Source of the DNA: Propionibacteriaceae bacterium
GTDB taxonomy: Bacteria; Actinomycetota; Actinomycetes; Propionibacteriales; Propionibacteriaceae
DNA: 19,188 nt
Direction of reading: 5' to 3'
Assembly (NCBI GenBank): GCA_905372155.1
Contig: CAJPNZ010000056.1
Span: forward strand, 1 to 19,188
The position numbers were made by a program, and so were the translations under genes. How positions within the stretch are numbered: the first letter of the stretch is position 1; every line of letters begins with the position of its first letter. The notes beneath the pieces were generated by a model. That model made no database searches. It had not been told where the DNA came from and saw only the letters and a program-made list of their open reading frames with translations. This document shows positions 15,341 through 19,188 of the stretch, in pieces.

Positions 15341-17941
15341 TCAGGACCCCTGCATTTTGGTGATCCGCCTCGCGACCGTCACCGCCTTGCTGTTGCCTTT
15401 CCGGGTGGCCAGTGCCGCGACGTTCGGCAGGTCGACGGCGATCCCCGCCGCCTGCACCTCCGGGAGGTAGCGCAGCACCGCCTCCAGTGCCGTCGCCGTC
15501 GCTGCCGTGGTTTTCCGCTGCCCCGCGAGTTCCTCCGCGATTGCCACCAGCAACGGCCATGCCAGGGCCAACCCGCCGGCGTCGGCGACGGTACACAGGA
15601 CCGTCACCGTCTTCGCGGGCGAATGGGGCCAGGTCTCGTGTTTTGCCCGCGGCATGTCGTTGAGCTCGTCCCACCAGGGGCTCCGCCAGGCGTCGACGAG
15701 GTCGCCGGGGTGCAGGCGGCCCTCGTCCCAGGCGGTCAGGAGGGCCTCGGCGACGCGGTCGCGGTCCTTCAGTGCCGCCCCCGAGATCACGGCGAGGGTG
15801 ACGAACGACAGTACCGGTCCGAATCGCCCCGCCACCGCCGTGACCGGGAGGAAACCGGCGACCGCATCTGTGGGATGGTTGTGCCCGAGCTCCTGCAGGA
15901 CCAGCGCCGCGGGTCGGGTCGGGTGCTCTGGGAGCAGCGTCAGGGCGGCCTCGGAGTCCGAGTCGTACAAGATTGAGCCGCTGGGCTGGAAGTGAACCTC
16001 GGTGCCGTCGTTCCCCATCGACTGGAAGCGGATCACTGCGTCAAGGTCCGGTTCCGGCCAGGCCTCGGGCAGGTCCCGCACCCTCTCCCAGTAGAGTCTG
16101 CGATCCGGGTGGAACCGTTCCGCCCAGGCGTTGCGCAGCCCGAGCGGCTCGAACGTGCCGGGCTCGTCGCCGTCGGCGATCAGCCTCGCGACTGGGCGGT
16201 TCAGGTACGGGTGGTCGTCCCCGGAGGCTGGGCTGAGCCGGAGCACGCCGGGGCGGGGTTCGGCATCGCGCCAGTGGGCGAGCACCCCGGACAGGCGGAC
16301 CTCTATGCCGCGGATGGGCAGGTCGAGGTCGGAGACATCCCGCGGGGCGCAGGTGCGGTCGAGGCGGGCCAGGGCCACGGCGACGTCGGTGGGCACCAGC
16401 TCCACCCCGGCCTCCCGGAACCTGCCGACCCGTTCCCGGAAGGCCTCCCAGGAGATGTGGAACCCCTCGTGGGTGGGGGTGGACAGCAGGCAGGGCAGCT
16501 CGCCGAGCAGTCCGAAGATGTCGCGGGCCCGCTGCGCAGCGAGGAAGGACAGGGGACCACCCTGCGAGGCGGCGGGCCGGATACCCTGGCCGGGGACGAT
16601 GGTGCCATCGCCCAGGCACACGACCAGCCGGGTCAGGAAACCACACCAGCCGTCCGGCGACACGTTCCTCCCGATCAGCCGGACCAGATGTTCGGGGCCG
16701 CCGGCGTGGGCGGTGGCGACGAGGGTCGCGAGGAGACGCTCGTAGCGGAAAGCGCTCAACCGCCACCAGGTGTCGATGTCGGTGAGCAGCGCCAGCAGGG
16801 CGGGTTCGTCGAGGACCAGGGCGTCGTCGGTGAACTCGGGAAGAAGCTCCGGCGCCGGCAGCGACGGTTCCCGCCACAACCCGAGCGGCTCCTCCTCGGG
16901 CGGGGCGGCGTCCCAGCCTTCCAGGAGTTCCCGGGCCAGTTCGGCGGTGGCGGTATCCGCGTCGGCGGCCAGCGCCTCGACGGTTCCGACGAGATCCTGC
17001 GACGGCGCCCCCAACCCGCGGAGGGCCTTCAGGACGTCGCGTTTGATGCCCTTCTCCTTGCGGACCAGGACGTCAAGGGCCAGGGCGGTCAGGTCCTCGT
17101 CGCCGAGGCCGTCGGCCAGCAGGCATCCGGTGAAGAGTTTCACGACGGTTTTGTCGGCGTTCGGCAGGCCCGCCAGCAGGCGGGGCCGCTCCGCGGCGAG
17201 CAGGCCCTCCAGATCCAGCGCCCGCAGCCAGTGCGCGACGGCCTGCTGCGCGGTGGGGCGGTCGCCGCGTTCGACGACCCGGAGCAGCGCGTCCAGCAGG
17301 GCGGGGTCGTTCGTGGGTTCCCGTTTCCGCAGGGCCTTCGCCTTCTCGCGGATGCCGGACTCGTCCCTGTCGAGGCCGGGAAAGGTGAGGGCGTTCGGGG
17401 ATTCGCAGGCCTGCAGGAAGTGCTCCTGCCAGCGCGTGTCGGGCGTGGGATCGGAGTTGTTGCTGGACCAGCCCTTCCAGTAGTTGGTGTGGTCCGCCCC
17501 GGGCAGCGGCAGCCCCAGGGTGACGCACAGGGGGCCGACGAGATGGCTGATCTGCCAGAGAATGTCGCGTTTCCTCAGCAGGGCTGCCACGAGTTTCTCC
17601 ACCCAGTCCGCGCCCCGGTCGGCGAGCAAGGCCACCGCCTCGTCGATGGCGTCGTCGTCCTTCAGGGGTGTGACCGTCGAGAAACCGAACGTCGCGGCGG
17701 TCTGGGCGGGGGTGCTGCCCAGCGCGGCGGTGAGCAGCATCAGGTGTGCACCGAGGAACCTCCGTTTGTCGGTCAGCGCAGCCTTGATGGCGCGACGGCC
17801 CTTCTTCAACACCCGCGACCTCGCCGCCCGCTCCTCGGGGGCCATCGACTCCAGTTCCTCGATGAGGTGCCCAAGGCTGGTGGCCTCCTTGGTCATCCGG
17901 ACGAGGTCGGTCTCCTCCGGGGTGAGGTTCCGGTCAGTCAT
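15341..17941 (-). CDS. DUF6493-type helical-repeat protein, copy 3, full length
   Basis: At 866 residues this is the only uninterrupted full-length paralogue here. The start MTDRNLTPEETDLVRMTKEA at 17941 is preferred over an in-frame ATG 31 codons upstream, because AGAGGTG precedes it and the upstream residues are Pro/Ser-rich and unlike the family. The N-terminal module contains LLRVVERGDRPTAQQAVAHW, LPNADKTVVKLF and RKEKGIKRDVLKALRGLG; the middle has LPCLLSTPTHEGFHISWEAF and VALARLDRT; the end has GGLALAWPLLVAIAEELAGQ and PNVAALATRKGNSKAVTVAR. It also carries about 50 residues (around FHPDRRLYWERVRDLPEAW) absent from copies 1 and 2. No catalytic motif or membrane segment is seen; a helical-repeat binding scaffold is inferred. 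Its start overlaps the stop of copy 4 by 8 nt, implying coupled translation. Confidence 0.85.
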   Translation of the reverse strand: MTDRNLTPEETDLVRMTKEATSLGHLIEELESMAPEERAARSRVLKKGRRAIKAALTDKRRFLGAHLMLLTAALGSTPAQTAATFGFSTVTPLKDDDAIDEAVALLADRGADWVEKLVAALLRKRDILWQISHLVGPLCVTLGLPLPGADHTNYWKGWSSNNSDPTPDTRWQEHFLQACESPNALTFPGLDRDESGIREKAKALRKREPTNDPALLDALLRVVERGDRPTAQQAVAHWLRALDLEGLLAAERPRLLAGLPNADKTVVKLFTGCLLADGLGDEDLTALALDVLVRKEKGIKRDVLKALRGLGAPSQDLVGTVEALAADADTATAELARELLEGWDAAPPEEEPLGLWREPSLPAPELLPEFTDDALVLDEPALLALLTDIDTWWRLSAFRYERLLATLVATAHAGGPEHLVRLIGRNVSPDGWCGFLTRLVVCLGDGTIVPGQGIRPAASQGGPLSFLAAQRARDIFGLLGELPCLLSTPTHEGFHISWEAFRERVGRFREAGVELVPTDVAVALARLDRTCAPRDVSDLDLPIRGIEVRLSGVLAHWRDAEPRPGVLRLSPASGDDHPYLNRPVARLIADGDEPGTFEPLGLRNAWAERFHPDRRLYWERVRDLPEAWPEPDLDAVIRFQSMGNDGTEVHFQPSGSILYDSDSEAALTLLPEHPTRPAALVLQELGHNHPTDAVAGFLPVTAVAGRFGPVLSFVTLAVISGAALKDRDRVAEALLTAWDEGRLHPGDLVDAWRSPWWDELNDMPRAKHETWPHSPAKTVTVLCTVADAGGLALAWPLLVAIAEELAGQRKTTAATATALEAVLRYLPEVQAAGIAVDLPNVAALATRKGNSKAVTVARRITKMQGS
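15363..15487 (-). repeat. Near-identical 125-bp 3' segment, copy 3
   Basis: This is the partner of 7632-7756, in the same orientation. The corresponding 3' block of copy 1 (about 4780-4850) is related but less similar at the nucleotide level. Confidence 0.7.
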
Positions 17942-19034
17942 GGTGGGCACCTCTCTCCTCGACGACGGGCTGTGTGGTGTCGGTTGCGTTCCAGTGTTCC
18001 AGGAGCGAGGCGGCCAGCCGTGCGGTGGTGGCATCCGGTTGGGTGGCGAGGGAGCCGACGACTTCCAGTAGTTCGGTCGGGGGTGAGTCCAGCGAGGTGA
18101 GGGCCCTCAGGAGGGTGCGTTTCGACGCTCTCTCCCGGCGGTTCAGCACGATCAGCGCCAGTTCGGTCAGTTCGTCCGGTGCGAGGTTGCGGGCCAGGAG
18201 CTGCTTGATGGCGAACTTCACGACGGTGTTGTCGGCGTTCGGGAGAGCCGCCAGCAGGGGAGCACGCGCCTCCTGGATCTGCTCTTCCAGGTTGAGGGCC
18301 TCCAACCACAGCAATGCCATCCGTTGCGCGCCGGATCGGTCGCCACGTGCGAACACCTGGAGCAGGGCCCGTGCCAGGGCCGGGTCGTTCGTGGGTTCCA
18401 GTTTTCGCAGGATCTCGGCAGAGCGCGCGACGTGTCGGGCGTAGTCGGCCTGTCCGTTCGACGTCCCCGCCAGGACGTCGGGCACGGCACAGGCGGCCAG
18501 GAAGTGTTCCTCCCAGCGTTGCTCCGAGCGAGGGATGGCCAGTTCGTGTGCCCAGAGCTGCCAGTACTCCGGCTGGGTGGGCAGGGGAAGGTTGTGGGTG
18601 ACGACGAGAGGATGCGCCAGCCGGGTGTGGATGCCGACATCGGGTCTGTCGAGGATGGCGTCGACCAGCTGCTGGGTCCAGTCGCGGTCACGGGCCAGCA
18701 GGGCTTCCCGCACCCGACCGAAGACCTCCTCGTTCTCCCACAGTTTCCAGACCCACCATGCGGTGACCATGCTCGCGACCTGGGACGGGGTGGAGTCGAG
18801 CAACGTGACCAGGACGATGCCGCGATGCCAAGGACCCACATCCGTCGCATGGTCGCGGTGCCCTTCCTGTTTGAGGCGGTGCCGTAGCGCTGGAAGCTCG
18901 CGGTCCAGAGCCGTCGACGCGGCCTCCCGGTCGGCGGGCGGCAGTGCGTCGATGGCGGCGACGAGCCCTTCGAGGTCCTGGGGTGCCTTCAGGAAGGCGT
19001 CGAACCGGTGTCGGTCCCACGGGGTGTCCGGCAT
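17934..19034 (-). CDS. DUF6493-type N-terminal-module-only protein, copy 4
   Basis: The 366-residue protein begins MPDTPWDRHRFDAFLKAPQD from an ATG at 19034 with CAGGAG 5 nt upstream. It aligns with the first ~335-400 residues of copies 1-3: LEGLVAAIDALPPADREA, LLQVFARGDRSGAQRMALLW, LPNADNTVVKFAIKQLL, NRRERASKRTLLRALTSL and DATTARLAASLLEHWN. It stops just where the others enter the linker to the middle module, after a short unrelated tail. The stop overlaps the start of copy 3 (ATGACTGA), so truncation is built into an operon rather than being a ragged break. It may act as a subunit or modulator made with copy 3. It is the first gene of the array visible here. Confidence 0.82.
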   Translation of the reverse strand: MPDTPWDRHRFDAFLKAPQDLEGLVAAIDALPPADREAASTALDRELPALRHRLKQEGHRDHATDVGPWHRGIVLVTLLDSTPSQVASMVTAWWVWKLWENEEVFGRVREALLARDRDWTQQLVDAILDRPDVGIHTRLAHPLVVTHNLPLPTQPEYWQLWAHELAIPRSEQRWEEHFLAACAVPDVLAGTSNGQADYARHVARSAEILRKLEPTNDPALARALLQVFARGDRSGAQRMALLWLEALNLEEQIQEARAPLLAALPNADNTVVKFAIKQLLARNLAPDELTELALIVLNRRERASKRTLLRALTSLDSPPTELLEVVGSLATQPDATTARLAASLLEHWNATDTTQPVVEERGAHHD

Positions 19035-19188
19035 TGCTGCTCCTGTTGTTCCGGGTGCTCGATGTCACAACGTCTCAATGTTTGCTCGCGAGCCCTGCGG
19101 TGGCGCGCCGGGGTGCGAGTGGAGCGGTGCCGAGGGGGTCGGCCGGTTCCGGGGATCCCGTGGGAGGCCGGCTGGGTGGGAATAGGGG
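19035..19188. other. Upstream region of the array, no gene seen
   Basis: No credible coding start, stop or family resemblance is visible in these last 154 bases. On the minus strand TTGAGA (about 19070-19075) could be a -35 box for copy 4, but no matching -10 is evident. The plus-strand open frame covering this area is a shadow of copy 4. Confidence 0.4.

Noticed and set aside
17942..18034. Upstream ATG at 18034 for copy 3
   Set aside because: It would add 31 Pro/Ser-rich residues not found in the paralogues and overlap copy 4 by about 100 bp, with no ribosome site.
15992..18100. 702-residue plus-strand open frame opposite copy 3
   Set aside because: Copy 3 on the minus strand has clear paralogues in the same window; the plus frame is Gly/Gln/Arg-rich, lacks a ribosome site and matches nothing.
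4764..19034. Calling the large paralogues MolR/DUF4132 or WGR-domain proteins
   Set aside because: They share only the general helical-repeat look. The WGR signature is absent and the PCLLSTPTH motif points to the DUF6493-type family instead.
1..19188. CRISPR array, rRNA, restriction-modification genes or plasmid origin
   Set aside because: No regularly spaced short repeats, rRNA-like sequence, methyltransferase motifs or iterons were seen on reading both strands.

Overview
The window is high-GC DNA with actinobacterial features: GTG starts, leaderless TANNNT promoters and an actinobacterial-type IS1634-family element. A Propionibacteriaceae-like host is my guess; no rRNA or core marker is present to settle it. 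Nearly all real genes lie on the minus strand. The many long plus-strand frames opposite them are GC-driven shadows.

Region 1 (1-4755). A large helical protein of unknown function runs off the left edge (1-1973). A 75-nt tRNA-like gene sits 28 nt upstream of it; its stems are perfect but its D- and T-loops are degenerate and its apparent anticodon is AUG. A TfoX N-terminal-domain protein (minus) and a short DUF2207-type membrane protein (plus) are divergently placed. After a terminator and a gene-poor stretch comes an AbiE-type toxin-antitoxin locus: abiEi is intact, but abiEii is frameshifted and cut off after about 60 codons, where it meets the next gene tail-to-tail.

Region 2 (4764-19034). 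This is a co-directional minus-strand array. In transcription order it holds: an N-terminal-half-only paralogue (here called copy 4); a full-length paralogue of a large helical-repeat family that I assign from memory to DUF6493 (copy 3, 866 aa); ietA (AAA ATPase); ietS (subtilisin-like protease); a second full-length paralogue (copy 2), interrupted by a 1682-bp IS and also frameshifted; an orphan ribbon-helix-helix antitoxin-like gene; and a third full-length paralogue (copy 1) with one frameshift. ietA and ietS overlap by 4 nt, and copies 4 and 3 overlap by 8 nt. IetAS is a known anti-phage and plasmid-incompatibility pair. Its place inside a four-member DUF6493 array next to a broken AbiE locus makes this look like a defence island.

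The notable hypothesis is that the DUF6493 paralogues are partners, sensors or regulators of the ATPase-protease pair, with copies being duplicated, converted and discarded. The IS in copy 2 can be removed on paper: deleting the element and one copy of its 5-bp target duplication restores the reading frame exactly. Several frameshifts lie at or near short homopolymer runs, so assembly error must be excluded before any copy is called dead.
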